DNA of 13,413 nt, from contig USPX01000037.1 in assembly GCA_900556665.1 (NCBI GenBank), positions 1 to 13,413 of the forward strand. Direction: 5' to 3'. This document shows positions 1-7,846 of this stretch, in pieces (the stretch's first letter is position 1; each line of letters starts with the position of its first letter). This DNA comes from an uncultured Eubacteriales bacterium (lineage in GTDB: Bacteria; Bacillota_A; Clostridia; Lachnospirales; Cellulosilyticaceae). The notes beneath the pieces were generated by a model. The model made no database searches. It had not been told where the DNA came from and worked only from the letters and a program-made list of their open reading frames with translations. A program made the position numbers and the translations under genes.

Positions 1-63
1 TGATTTAATGAATCGACTGGTTTATATGATTACTATTTTGTTTTCAAAGTTCATTTATTTTTC

Positions 64-87
64 GTTAGCGGTTTGTGTCCCGCTGAC
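64..87 (-). other. 5' leader hairpin of the left-edge stable-RNA transcript
   Basis: On the minus strand the arms are GTCAGCGG and CCGCTAAC, eight positions with one C-A mismatch, closing an eight-base loop GACACAAA. The hairpin starts at the predicted transcription start, so it would sit at the extreme 5' end of the RNA. The same arms occur at 8099-8122 before tRNA-Glu, where only one loop base differs. It has no T-run and is not a terminator. Confidence 0.6.
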
Positions 88-123
88 TTATATAATATTA
101 CACTTATTTTCTACATACGTCAA
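64..123 (-). promoter_or_regulatory. Strong stable-RNA-type promoter firing out of the left edge
   Basis: On the minus strand there is a -35 box TTGACG (118-123), a 17-base spacer and a -10 box TAATAT (95-100). Start of transcription is expected near 87-89. A-rich tracts at about 124-150 directly upstream of the -35 box resemble an UP element. The predicted transcript begins with a hairpin (64-87). The 60-base unit matches the tRNA-Glu promoter at 8099-8158 at 51 of 60 positions by hand count. Downstream, minus-strand positions 63 to 1 hold no coding sequence; they include the motif CTTTGAAAAC, of a kind often seen in pre-16S leaders. I infer that an rRNA or tRNA operon begins just left of the window. 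Confidence 0.75.
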
Positions 124-166
124 CCCCTTTTTTCTATTTTTTTCAAAGAAATTATATCAACCTCTA

Positions 167-1264
167 TTATCCTTGTATTTTCAAGGTTTTCCTTATTAAA
201 AAAATCTCTACGATACTACAGAAAATCAAACCTATTTGACTACTTCTGCAAATTATTTGTATAGATTTAGGGTATTCTTCCATTTGTACTAGTATATTTT
301 TGATTGGTGTACATACTTCAACAAGTTCTTCTATAAACCGTTCCCCTATAAAAATGCTTATTCCACCTACAGCCATTATTATGATTATTTGTTTAAGTAT
401 CACTTTTGCATTATTCCTTATGTATTTATGCAGATATTCTTTTTTTAGTCCTTCCTGTAACTTTATATATGCTGATTTTCCTCTAGCTCTGATCTGGTTC
501 CATAAACAAATTAATAGCATAACCAAAATACTACTTCTCACAAGCTGCATTGTATGATTCAGCCTTTCCATCTGCTGCTTGACTGAAATATACATATAGT
601 CCTCTTTATTTCTTCCTAAAGTAGCTAGTAGCGTATTAATTATTTCTTGATTTTTTAACTTCTCATCCTCAAGATTACAGACTACAAATCCCTTTAGTGT
701 TACGTCATCCTTTTTGCCTAAACTATATGCTGTCCCCTTTATCTTTTTCTTTTTATATTTATATCTATCATACAATCTTTGTTTTATTACCCCTTCTACC
801 TTGTATGATTGCCCCTCTATTTCTACTTTTTTTCGCTGCTCATTCTCTAGCAACTCTGTTGTTCCAAATAAATTAAAAGCCACTTGATGATCTAGTACAA
901 TTTGCTGCTTAGCATATGGATTATTATTTAAAAAAACACCATGGCATAAACTTAATTTATTCCATTTGTTATAATTTTCATTAGTTTGAATAAGCCAGAT
1001 TAAATACGCTCTATTATCTGATTCTATAACTTGTGTAGATTCATAACTATAAGATATTTCTAGTTCTGGATATTTTTCTTCTAACTCCTCTATATCTTTT
1101 ATAGTAAATAGCTTTTCTTTATGTGTAGAATCTTTGGCTGTAATATAAGCGATTTCCTTTGCCCCCATCTTCTCACTCCAACTTGAAACAATTAAGCTTA
1201 TAAGTCCTATAAAGCCTATTATTACAATAAATTTTATATCTCTAAAAATACCTAATCTATTCAT
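167..1264 (-). CDS. MacB/FtsX-like permease protein without ATPase domain
   Basis: This 365-residue membrane protein has the layout of a MacB/FtsX-type permease: one N-terminal membrane segment (about residues 12-28), a large external domain (about 30-238), then three membrane segments (about 243-256, 290-306 and 342-357). Residues 109-160 follow the MacB periplasmic core pattern: a GVFL turn, a VLDHQVAFNLFG stretch and a YKVEGVI strand. Family members normally pair with, or are fused to, an ABC ATPase that drives conformational change for export or signalling across the envelope. None is encoded here. The ATG overlaps the end of the HlyD-like gene by eight bases, so the two are translationally coupled and likely partners, as MacA and MacB are. 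It ends with tandem stops TAA TAG. No clear terminator follows before the left-edge promoter. The topology is seen directly; the family assignment rests on motif recognition. Confidence 0.75.
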   Translation of the reverse strand: MNRLGIFRDIKFIVIIGFIGLISLIVSSWSEKMGAKEIAYITAKDSTHKEKLFTIKDIEELEEKYPELEISYSYESTQVIESDNRAYLIWLIQTNENYNKWNKLSLCHGVFLNNNPYAKQQIVLDHQVAFNLFGTTELLENEQRKKVEIEGQSYKVEGVIKQRLYDRYKYKKKKIKGTAYSLGKKDDVTLKGFVVCNLEDEKLKNQEIINTLLATLGRNKEDYMYISVKQQMERLNHTMQLVRSSILVMLLICLWNQIRARGKSAYIKLQEGLKKEYLHKYIRNNAKVILKQIIIIMAVGGISIFIGERFIEELVEVCTPIKNILVQMEEYPKSIQIICRSSQIGLIFCSIVEIFLIRKTLKIQG

Positions 1265-2621
1265 TCACTAAAACCTCATTTTCATTTTCTAGTCTTATGC
1301 GCATACCTTCTGATATTTCATCTTCACTTGTGATAATAACTTTGTCTAAAACAGTAATGCCTTCTGAAATAGCAACATACGTGTCATTATAATCCGCCAT
1401 ATATACTTTTTTCTTTTTAACCATATAAGATTTCCCCAATGCATCATCTATTTCTTCTGCCACAAATACAAAGTAACTATTTTCTTCTTTGTACACCGCA
1501 CTATATGGAATTACATTATCATAGATTTTATCCTCTTCTTTAAAGACAATAGTCATCTCATCTCCTACATTAACTACTTCTGAATTAAACGTTATTCCAA
1601 TCTTTAAATGATCCTTTTCTTTTTTTATTTGATTAATACTCCCTTTTAAATCAACTACATCTTCGCTCTTTACATCTACTAAATCATCTATTTTCATAAA
1701 GTCTATTTCTGGTTCTATTTCTACCTCTAATCTATATCCAGCCTCTAAACTTCCAAGTTGTAAAAGTAATTGGTTTTCACTTATTCTTTGTCCTTCTGCC
1801 GCCATTTCCCCCTCTTTAGGCTCTAATACTCTTCCTCCGCTACTGGCTATAATCATTCCGTTCTGGCTTTTTATCTTTTCTAAGTCAGCTATCTCTAATT
1901 TAATTTGCTCTATTTCTAGTTGTTGTAATTCCTCTTGCCCCTGTAGTTCTTTTTTTTCATCTTGCAAACTTATAATCTCTTCTTTTAATAGTTTGATTAT
2001 TTCTTCTTTAGCTTTTTCATGCTCTTTTAATTCCTTTTGCTGCGCATTTACTAAGCTTTCTAATGCTATTTGTGATTTTCTAAGTTCACTTTCTGAAATC
2101 AGTTCATTTCTATATAAATCCTCATTAACAGCTACTAATGCTTTGGCTTCTTTTATTTCTAATGTTTTATCTTCTACTAAACTTTGTTTTCCCTGTTCTT
2201 CATTTATCTCTTGTTCTACTTTATTTAATTTCTCATAAATACTAGTTACTTTATCGACTTGTAATTTTAAATTTACTTCAGCCTTTTTTAATTCTATTTG
2301 TTTGGTTTGTAGTTCTTTTTTTGTCTCCTCAATATCTAATTGATAAAGTATATCTCCCTTATTTACTTCATCCCCTGGTTTTACATAGACCTTTAATACT
2401 TTTCCCTGAAAAGGCGCATAAATAGGTACTTCTTTTTGAAATATTGCATTTGCTTTACATTCTAATGTTTTACTTAAGTTCATTTGCGCCGCTTTGCCTA
2501 CTCTTACCTTTGGTAAAGTCATATTCATAAGTGTTTTTGAAAAAAAAGTGAGCACTAAAATAATGCTCATAAAAATCATTCCTATCTTAGTAATTTTCTT
2601 CTGTCCTAATTTCCTCTCCAT
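1257..2621 (-). CDS. HlyD/MacA-like membrane-anchored adaptor protein
   Basis: This 454-residue protein is an adaptor (membrane fusion protein) of the HlyD/MacA type. A single N-terminal anchor (residues 11-28) is followed by half of a biotinyl-lipoyl-like domain (about 64-98, with the typical APFQGKV and VKPGDEVNKGD turns). A long charged coiled-coil hairpin spans about 99-252 and is very rich in E, K, Q and L. The second lipoyl half is at 255-290 (IASSGGRV, EGEMAAEGQ), and beta-barrel and membrane-proximal domains run to the C-terminus. In Gram-positive bacteria such proteins stand on the outer face of the membrane and assist ABC exporters. The gene starts with AAAGGGG eight bases before its ATG, five bases after the stop of the permease gene, and overlaps the next gene by eight bases. 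The next gene looks like a MacB permease, which makes it the probable partner. Confidence 0.85.
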   Translation of the reverse strand: MERKLGQKKITKIGMIFMSIILVLTFFSKTLMNMTLPKVRVGKAAQMNLSKTLECKANAIFQKEVPIYAPFQGKVLKVYVKPGDEVNKGDILYQLDIEETKKELQTKQIELKKAEVNLKLQVDKVTSIYEKLNKVEQEINEEQGKQSLVEDKTLEIKEAKALVAVNEDLYRNELISESELRKSQIALESLVNAQQKELKEHEKAKEEIIKLLKEEIISLQDEKKELQGQEELQQLEIEQIKLEIADLEKIKSQNGMIIASSGGRVLEPKEGEMAAEGQRISENQLLLQLGSLEAGYRLEVEIEPEIDFMKIDDLVDVKSEDVVDLKGSINQIKKEKDHLKIGITFNSEVVNVGDEMTIVFKEEDKIYDNVIPYSAVYKEENSYFVFVAEEIDDALGKSYMVKKKKVYMADYNDTYVAISEGITVLDKVIITSEDEISEGMRIRLENENEVLVNE

Positions 2622-2626
2622 TTTAT

Positions 2627-3463
2627 CTACCCCTTTATCCCTGAAAGTTCTATGCCTTCAACTAAATAATCTTGTCCATATAAAAACACTATAATTACAG
2701 GAATCATATAAAAACATGATGCTGCAAATATACTTTCTACTTGCTGCTCACTGATTGTTGATAAAAATAGTGATAATGGCTGCTTATAGATATCTTGTAA
2801 AAATACAATCGCCTGTTCTACTACATTCCAGTATTCAATAAACGCTAAGATTACTAATGCAAATAATCCTGCTTTTGTAATCGGCAAAAATATATTGATT
2901 AAAATATCCATTTCATTACATCCATCCATATAAGCAGCTTCTATATATTCCTTTGGAATGGCCTTCATATATTGGGTTAATAAAAACACACCAAAAGGTG
3001 AAAAAATCCCTGACAAAATAATGGCTAAATGACTATCCATAAGTCCTAATTTTTGTATAATCATAAAATTTGGAACTAGTACAACCTGAAGTGGCAATAA
3101 CATAACGATGATATACATATAAAAAATAATTTGTTTCCCTTTAAAATCAGATTGTATAAAACCATAAGCTCCTAAAAAAGATATAATAGCCTGTCCCACA
3201 ATAATACTCACTGTAATCTTTACCGAATTCCAAAATAAAATAAGGTATTTAGGCTTATAAAAAAGCAAGTATACATAACTTTTAAAAGTAACTTGTTCTG
3301 GGATTAGCATCATATTGCTGCCTTCTAATGTGTAATGTCTCACGATTTCTTCTGAGCCCATAAAGGAATTGGTAAATGTACTGAATAATGGGTACAAGAG
3401 CATCATGCTTAATATAACAAACCAAAATCCTAATACTAAGGTTTTAGATTTAGATTTCATCAT
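2627..3463 (-). CDS. Carbohydrate-type ABC importer permease (MalG-like)
   Basis: This 278-residue inner-membrane permease belongs to the MalG/CUT1-type group. It has a signal-anchor-like first segment (8-30), further membrane segments (about 78-102, 110-136, 146-164, 198-218 and near 250-268), and the cytoplasmic EAA loop at about 172-194 (EYIEAAYMDG followed by a conserved LP). That loop docks onto the ATPase. With the MalF-like gene upstream it should form the membrane channel for the substrate delivered by the lipoprotein encoded two genes upstream. The first ATG overlaps the preceding gene by 14 bases. AAGGGGG lies only about three bases before it, so the second Met codon, three bases in, is an equally good start. 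No ATPase gene accompanies it; many CUT1 importers in Firmicutes share an MsmK/UgpC-type ATPase encoded elsewhere. Confidence 0.9.
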   Translation of the reverse strand: MMKSKSKTLVLGFWFVILSMMLLYPLFSTFTNSFMGSEEIVRHYTLEGSNMMLIPEQVTFKSYVYLLFYKPKYLILFWNSVKITVSIIVGQAIISFLGAYGFIQSDFKGKQIIFYMYIIVMLLPLQVVLVPNFMIIQKLGLMDSHLAIILSGIFSPFGVFLLTQYMKAIPKEYIEAAYMDGCNEMDILINIFLPITKAGLFALVILAFIEYWNVVEQAIVFLQDIYKQPLSLFLSTISEQQVESIFAASCFYMIPVIIVFLYGQDYLVEGIELSGIKG

Positions 3464-4304
3464 CTGCCCCCTTTTGTCCCAATCGTAGAATAAACATTAA
3501 TATAAGTATAAAAGTAACAAGTATATAGGCTGCTGTACTTAACTTCTGATAGTTTAATGATAAGAACATATTGTTCATATAATGTTGAATCATATAAATC
3601 GATTCATGTGGATACCCTCCTGCTATAAGATATATTTCTTTAAACACCTTAAAACTATTGATGATAGACATAATAAACACCAATACTGTTGTAGGCAATA
3701 AATATACCCATGTAATATATTTAAATCTTGCTATGCCATTGGCACCTTCAATAGCAGCACTTTCATAATATGTAGTTGGAATACTATATAACCCAGCTGT
3801 GAAAAGAATGGTATTGTACCCTATGTTTTTCCATATAAAAATATAAATCATAACCCCTAGTGCATATTGGGAATTTAACCAATCAATAGCTTCTATTCCT
3901 CTTATACTCAAAACCCTATTTAATAACCCTTCTAAACTAAAAAATTCCTTCCAGAAGAACGCAATAGAGGCTGTTGGTATAATCATTGGCATAAGTACAA
4001 TGCACTGCAATAATCTTTTTTGATGATGTAATGTTTTTATTCCCATAGCTACTACTAAAGAAAGCATCATACTAATCGGTACACATATCCCAATAAATAG
4101 TACTGTATTCTTTAAGGCATCTATAAAAATATCATTTTGAAATAATTGCATGTAGTATGTGAACCCTACAAAATCTGCATTCACTCCTTGATCTACAACT
4201 GTATAATAAAAAGCCATTATAAAAGGGATGAGATAAAAAACACTAAATCCTACTAAACTAGGCAGTAGAAATACTATCCCCTTAAAATTTCTTTTATGAG
4301 TCAT
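3450..4304 (-). CDS. Carbohydrate-type ABC importer permease (MalF/UgpA-like)
   Basis: This 284-residue permease is the first of the two importer channel subunits. Membrane segments are visible at about 10-33, 66-89, 98-118, 148-170, 200-218 and 255-274. The EAA loop at 179-203 reads YYESAAIEGANG and ends in a conserved LP, typical of the UgpA/MsmF group; the length is normal for it. The gene starts 26 bases after the lipoprotein gene, with GAGGGGTGA about eight bases before ATG, and its end overlaps the next permease gene by 14 bases. Sugar transport is the usual role of the family, but the substrate here cannot be read from the sequence, and its downstream partners make a plain sugar importer doubtful. 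Confidence 0.9.
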   Translation of the reverse strand: MTHKRNFKGIVFLLPSLVGFSVFYLIPFIMAFYYTVVDQGVNADFVGFTYYMQLFQNDIFIDALKNTVLFIGICVPISMMLSLVVAMGIKTLHHQKRLLQCIVLMPMIIPTASIAFFWKEFFSLEGLLNRVLSIRGIEAIDWLNSQYALGVMIYIFIWKNIGYNTILFTAGLYSIPTTYYESAAIEGANGIARFKYITWVYLLPTTVLVFIMSIINSFKVFKEIYLIAGGYPHESIYMIQHYMNNMFLSLNYQKLSTAAYILVTFILILMFILRLGQKGADDEI

Positions 4305-4330
4305 TTTTTATTCACCCCTCTCATATTTCA

Positions 4331-5689
4331 TTATTCATTTAACATAGTATAAACCTTAGTTTGTATCTTTTGTGCCACTTCTTCCGCACTTTTATTGCCT
4401 TTAAAGAACTGCTCCGTTTCTTCATAAACAACATCATCAATTTCTATAACTGATTTCTTGATATACGGTATACTTACCCATTTTTCAAGTGCCTCTTTTA
4501 ATTCATTAGCAATCTCTTCAGGTTCCTTCTGTAATTTAAGTCCTTCATGTCTAAGTTCCTTTTTTAACGTTTTAGCTGTCTCAGTATTTCTCATAAAAGC
4601 TGCATTCTTATTAACCGGAATACCATCTACCTCCGGACTCTTTTGCATTTCTTCAGATAACATAGTTTGAATAAGCTCCCAGCAAAGCGCTTGATCTTTG
4701 GCATCCTTTGTAATAGCTATTTCACTTGTTGCATTTAACTCTATTTTTCCTTCTTCATTCATACGTGGCTTTGTATAATTCATATCCCCTGCGTGCCCAA
4801 TGTATTCTGGTTGATATAAACAATATCTACGACCACCTAAACAATTAGCAAATAAACTATTTTCTGCTTGGTTTTCAAATTCCCCATTGTATAATAATCC
4901 CTTATCTTCTGCTGCTTTACACTCTTTTAAAAGCTGAATAAACTGCCCATTATCAAAGTTCACTACTTTATCTTCTATCTGTATGAACTGTTCTTCTTCT
5001 AATCCATATTTATCATGGAATAAGCTGTTTGCATCCCCATTTTGTAAATATACCTCTTCTTTATTTGGCGCAGTATCTAATAACTTTTCCATGCTCTTGT
5101 AATCCCAATACTCCCCATTAATTGCTGCTTCATCTATACCCGCCTTAATCATAGCCTTTTCATTTATACCTACCATCGTTACATCAAAACCTACTGGTAT
5201 AGCATAAATATTCTCTTTATAAGTACTACTTTTTAAAACGTTCATATAATACTGCTTATCCGTCAACTGACTTGTTCCTTCTATATAAGAAGTTAAATCC
5301 ACTAAATAACCGCTTTGAGCATATTTATATTCCGGTAACCAACTTAGCATTAATAAATCTAGTGCTGTATTCCCCATGAAAGCTGTATTTAAATAGGTGA
5401 TATAATTTTCAAGTGTACGCTCTGGGTTCATATCCTGCCCAGGTACCTCTATTCCTTCTGAAACCCTTGTTGGTTCTCCAAATTCTTTAAAAGCTTCTAT
5501 TGTCACCTCTACATCAGGATGTTCTTTTTCAAATTGCTTCACTACAGTCTCTAAATAAGGACTTGGAAAGTATGTAGAAATAACAAGTTCTTTATCCTTT
5601 ACTTTTTCATTTCCTACACTAGCACCACAGCCTGTTACCATGCTAATAACAAGCATAGCAGTGCTAGCTTTCTTTATATTATTAAACAT
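4331..5689 (-). CDS. ABC importer solute-binding lipoprotein (family 1 type)
   Basis: This 452-residue protein is an extracellular solute-binding protein. It has a short signal sequence with basic residues (KK), a hydrophobic stretch (11-18) and a lipobox VTGC, so Cys21 should be lipidated and tether it outside the membrane. The mature part opens with the ELVISTYFPSPYLETVVKQF pattern of type 1 (sugar-type) binding proteins, and length fits the group. It leads the five-gene operon, followed by the two matching permeases. The start is secure: AGGAGG lies five bases before ATG. A terminator for the upstream kinase gene at 5800-5832 implies a separate promoter in 5690-5800. I see no good -35/-10 pair there, which would fit a promoter needing an activator such as the neighbouring LytTR regulator. 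The ligand is unknown; a peptide or other signal molecule is as possible as a sugar. Confidence 0.88.
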   Translation of the reverse strand: MFNNIKKASTAMLVISMVTGCGASVGNEKVKDKELVISTYFPSPYLETVVKQFEKEHPDVEVTIEAFKEFGEPTRVSEGIEVPGQDMNPERTLENYITYLNTAFMGNTALDLLMLSWLPEYKYAQSGYLVDLTSYIEGTSQLTDKQYYMNVLKSSTYKENIYAIPVGFDVTMVGINEKAMIKAGIDEAAINGEYWDYKSMEKLLDTAPNKEEVYLQNGDANSLFHDKYGLEEEQFIQIEDKVVNFDNGQFIQLLKECKAAEDKGLLYNGEFENQAENSLFANCLGGRRYCLYQPEYIGHAGDMNYTKPRMNEEGKIELNATSEIAITKDAKDQALCWELIQTMLSEEMQKSPEVDGIPVNKNAAFMRNTETAKTLKKELRHEGLKLQKEPEEIANELKEALEKWVSIPYIKKSVIEIDDVVYEETEQFFKGNKSAEEVAQKIQTKVYTMLNE

Positions 5690-5720
5690 ATTTGCCTCCT
5701 AAGACTTCTTCACTTTTCCT

Positions 5721-5792
5721 TCACTCTAACATCTTTTTCACTAGAAATTTTAGTAACCGTCTTAATGGCATGCCTACATGTCTAAATAACAT
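5721..5792 (-). CDS. Possible small cationic amphipathic peptide (23 aa)
   Basis: A short open frame sits in the gap between the sensor-kinase terminator and the solute-binding lipoprotein gene. It starts at ATG 5790-5792 and stops at TGA 5721-5723. The core, residues 8-21, reads MPLRRLLKFLVKKM. Leu/Val/Met at 10, 13, 14, 17, 18 and 21 would line one face of a helix and Arg/Lys at 11, 12, 15, 19 and 20 the other, with six K/R against one E. No convincing ribosome binding site precedes either the first ATG or the internal ATG at 5769-5771, and the first ATG directly follows the terminator T-run. It has no AgrD-like motif that I recognise. It may be a real signal or effector peptide, or a chance frame in regulatory DNA. 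Confidence 0.3.
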   Translation of the reverse strand: MLFRHVGMPLRRLLKFLVKKMLE

Positions 5793-5799
5793 ATTTAGC

Positions 5800-5832
5800 A
5801 AAAAAATATCTCTATTGCTATGCAATAGAGAT
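5800..5832 (-). terminator. Rho-independent terminator after the sensor kinase gene
   Basis: A perfect 11-base-pair stem (arms ATCTCTATTGC and its complement, loop of three) is followed on the minus strand by seven Ts (5800-5806) after a two-base ATA-type join. The kinase stop codon TAG (5818-5820) lies at the hairpin loop, so the last codons form one arm. It separates the two-component operon from the lipoprotein operon. Confidence 0.88.
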
Positions 5833-7113
5833 TAATATAGAAACACTAAATATATTTTCCTCACATTTATAATTTAAATAACCATCATACTTATTTACCA
5901 CATATTGGATACTCTTCATACCATAACCATGTTCTTTAGCATTTTCTTTTTTTCGCCGCATCAATTCTCCATGATTAATGGGGTTAGAAAGTACTGCATT
6001 TGATACTTCTACTAATAATTTTTTATGATGAATATTAATATCAATCATTCTTTTTTCTTCATCTACTTCTCTAACAGCCTCGATTGCATTATCTAATAGA
6101 TTAGATAATAATGCCCCTAAATCAGTTGCTGTAATTTTTATTTCTTCTGGCACCTTCACCTTGATATTAAATTTTATATGATCAGCTTTCCCCACTTCTA
6201 TTTTTTGATTGATTACAGCATCAGCAATAATATTACCTGTCTTAAAATAAGCACTGGGCTGCTCTACTTCTTTTTGTAAATCATTAATATACGCTGTCGC
6301 CTTTGTTAAATCTTGATTATCTATCAAATATCTAAGTACACTAAAATGATTCAACATATCATGTTTTTGCTTACGAATTATTTTTTCCTTATTATCTACT
6401 TCGATGATAGATTTTTTTAACATCTCTTGAGAATTAATAATAATTTTTAATGTATTTTGTTCTTCTAAATACCTACCAATTTGATTAATCAGTACTACTA
6501 TGGCCATATTCAATATAATAAAACATGTAATCATTATTGAAGCTACTCTACAAACCTGAACTTCTTTCGTTTCCAAAGCAATCTTCGTAACAATTGCAAT
6601 ACATAACATGGAGAAAATGACAATTCCCATTAACATATACTTGTATTTATGGCTTATCTCTAAATTCAAATACATTTTGAGATTCTTTAGCATTCTTACA
6701 ATAAACAAACTTAATATTTTTACTAAAGTAACGATACATATTCTACTTACGGTATGAAATGCCATAATCTCATCAATGCTTTTCATAGTAACACCAGCAG
6801 CTAAATTTATAACTAACAAACTAATGCCCATTAATACTCCATCGAATAAAATACTTGCTAATAATAACGTTCTTATATCCTCTTTAAAATATATAAAAGC
6901 ATATGCACTCATTAAAATGAAGCAAATCATATCCGCTGAAACTTTATATAAATGAAATTGTGTCACATAATTGGATAACATTGAAAATACAATGATGCCA
7001 ATAATGACTGTACAAGTTTTATTGCTCCGTTTCTTATGTAAGAAAATATTTAAATACATATTTAAATAAACAAAATCTAATGCCGAAAATATAAATTCTA
7101 AAACCCCGTACAT
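5818..7113 (-). CDS. AgrC-like GHKL sensor histidine kinase
   Basis: This 431-residue membrane kinase has an N-terminal half of about six hydrophobic segments (roughly 5-25, 34-52, 58-76, 82-108, 122-141, 157-178 and 188-212). A short linker leads to a phospho-acceptor helix with His251 in KQKHDMLNH. A GHKL ATP-binding domain follows: N box around 337-344 (SNLLDNAIEA) and G box HGYGMKS at 395-401. This layout is that of the AgrC/HPK10 group, whose usual ligands are secreted peptides. It starts seven bases after the regulator's stop, so the pair is co-transcribed; GGGG lies close to the ATG with AAGG further upstream. No AgrB- or AgrD-like gene is visible in the window, so its signal is unknown. 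The operon downstream, with a binding lipoprotein and a MacA/MacB-like pair, is the natural candidate for both target and signal handling. Confidence 0.9.
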   Translation of the reverse strand: MYGVLEFIFSALDFVYLNMYLNIFLHKKRSNKTCTVIIGIIVFSMLSNYVTQFHLYKVSADMICFILMSAYAFIYFKEDIRTLLLASILFDGVLMGISLLVINLAAGVTMKSIDEIMAFHTVSRICIVTLVKILSLFIVRMLKNLKMYLNLEISHKYKYMLMGIVIFSMLCIAIVTKIALETKEVQVCRVASIMITCFIILNMAIVVLINQIGRYLEEQNTLKIIINSQEMLKKSIIEVDNKEKIIRKQKHDMLNHFSVLRYLIDNQDLTKATAYINDLQKEVEQPSAYFKTGNIIADAVINQKIEVGKADHIKFNIKVKVPEEIKITATDLGALLSNLLDNAIEAVREVDEEKRMIDINIHHKKLLVEVSNAVLSNPINHGELMRRKKENAKEHGYGMKSIQYVVNKYDGYLNYKCEENIFSVSILISIA

Positions 7114-7120
7114 ACAACCC

Positions 7121-7846
7121 CTACCTTATATATGAAATAAAACTATCATAAAACTCTTTTTTCTTAGTTCTGCCTAATGAAAAACTTTCTTCTTCTTCGC
7201 AATATCTTACGATGACTTCATCTTTTTTGGTAATCTCATCTACATATCTAAGGTTTAATAATACTGAGCGATTTGGTTGTTCAAAAAAATTATTTCTTCC
7301 TAGTACCTCAGTAATATCCTCAAATTTATCTATTATAATCCTATATTTCCCCTTGGTAGATTTCACATAGAACTTTCGAAGGCTTCTTTCAAAATATATT
7401 ATTTCTTTCTCCACAAGTTTCAACATGCCTTCTGGGGTATTAAATGTATAGCTAGCCTTTAATCCTATTACATGCATTAAACACTCTTTAAATAAACTTC
7501 TAATACGCTGCTCATCATAACTTTTTAAAATAAATCGATAAGCATTATATCCAAAGGTATCATAAACCCTATTTTCCATCATAGTTAAAAAGGCAATAAC
7601 AACTTGATCATTCATATCTCTAATCTTTTTAGCCACCTTAATGCCATCTAGCTGCGGCATATCTATATCTAAGAAAATCAAATCTAATCCTTCTATCTCC
7701 TTGCTATAGTCTTCAAGCAATGAATTACCACTGGTATAGGTTTCAATATCATATTTCAAATTTAATGCTTCTAGTTCCATTACAATTAATTGCTTCATTC
7801 TATCTAAATGTACGTTCTGATCATCACAAAAAGCTATTCTTAGCAT
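7121..7846 (-). CDS. LytTR-family response regulator (AgrA-like)
   Basis: This 241-residue regulator has an N-terminal receiver domain and a C-terminal LytTR DNA-binding domain. Receiver residues are intact: acidic pocket Asp8-Asp9 (CDDQ), phospho-acceptor Asp60 in IFLDIDMPQLDG, Thr88 and Lys108. Residues of about 130-240 form the LytTR domain, with the conserved IIYFERSLRK and NLRYVDEI strands. LytTR proteins bind paired nine-base sites, often in front of operons for secreted peptides, exporters or virulence genes. It is the first gene of the two-gene signalling operon, in the order regulator-kinase. The ribosome site is modest (GGGG about ten bases before ATG). Its targets probably include the lipoprotein operon beginning at 5689, but I found no clean pair of LytTR direct repeats there. 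Confidence 0.92.
   Translation of the reverse strand: MLRIAFCDDQNVHLDRMKQLIVMELEALNLKYDIETYTSGNSLLEDYSKEIEGLDLIFLDIDMPQLDGIKVAKKIRDMNDQVVIAFLTMMENRVYDTFGYNAYRFILKSYDEQRIRSLFKECLMHVIGLKASYTFNTPEGMLKLVEKEIIYFERSLRKFYVKSTKGKYRIIIDKFEDITEVLGRNNFFEQPNRSVLLNLRYVDEITKKDEVIVRYCEEEESFSLGRTKKKEFYDSFISYIR

Noticed and set aside
171..186. Terminator at the end of the MacB-like gene
   Set aside because: CCTTG/CAAGG gives only a five-pair stem inside the last codons and no T-run follows.
8..264. Two 63-codon plus-strand frames at the left edge
   Set aside because: They run antisense through the stable-RNA promoter and leader hairpin. A similar peptide appears at 8040-8243 only because the promoter unit is duplicated.
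5690..5800. Paired LytTR direct repeats in front of the lipoprotein operon
   Set aside because: GTT cores occur, but their spacing (27 and 33 bases) does not match the usual 21-22 base period and the flanks fit poorly.
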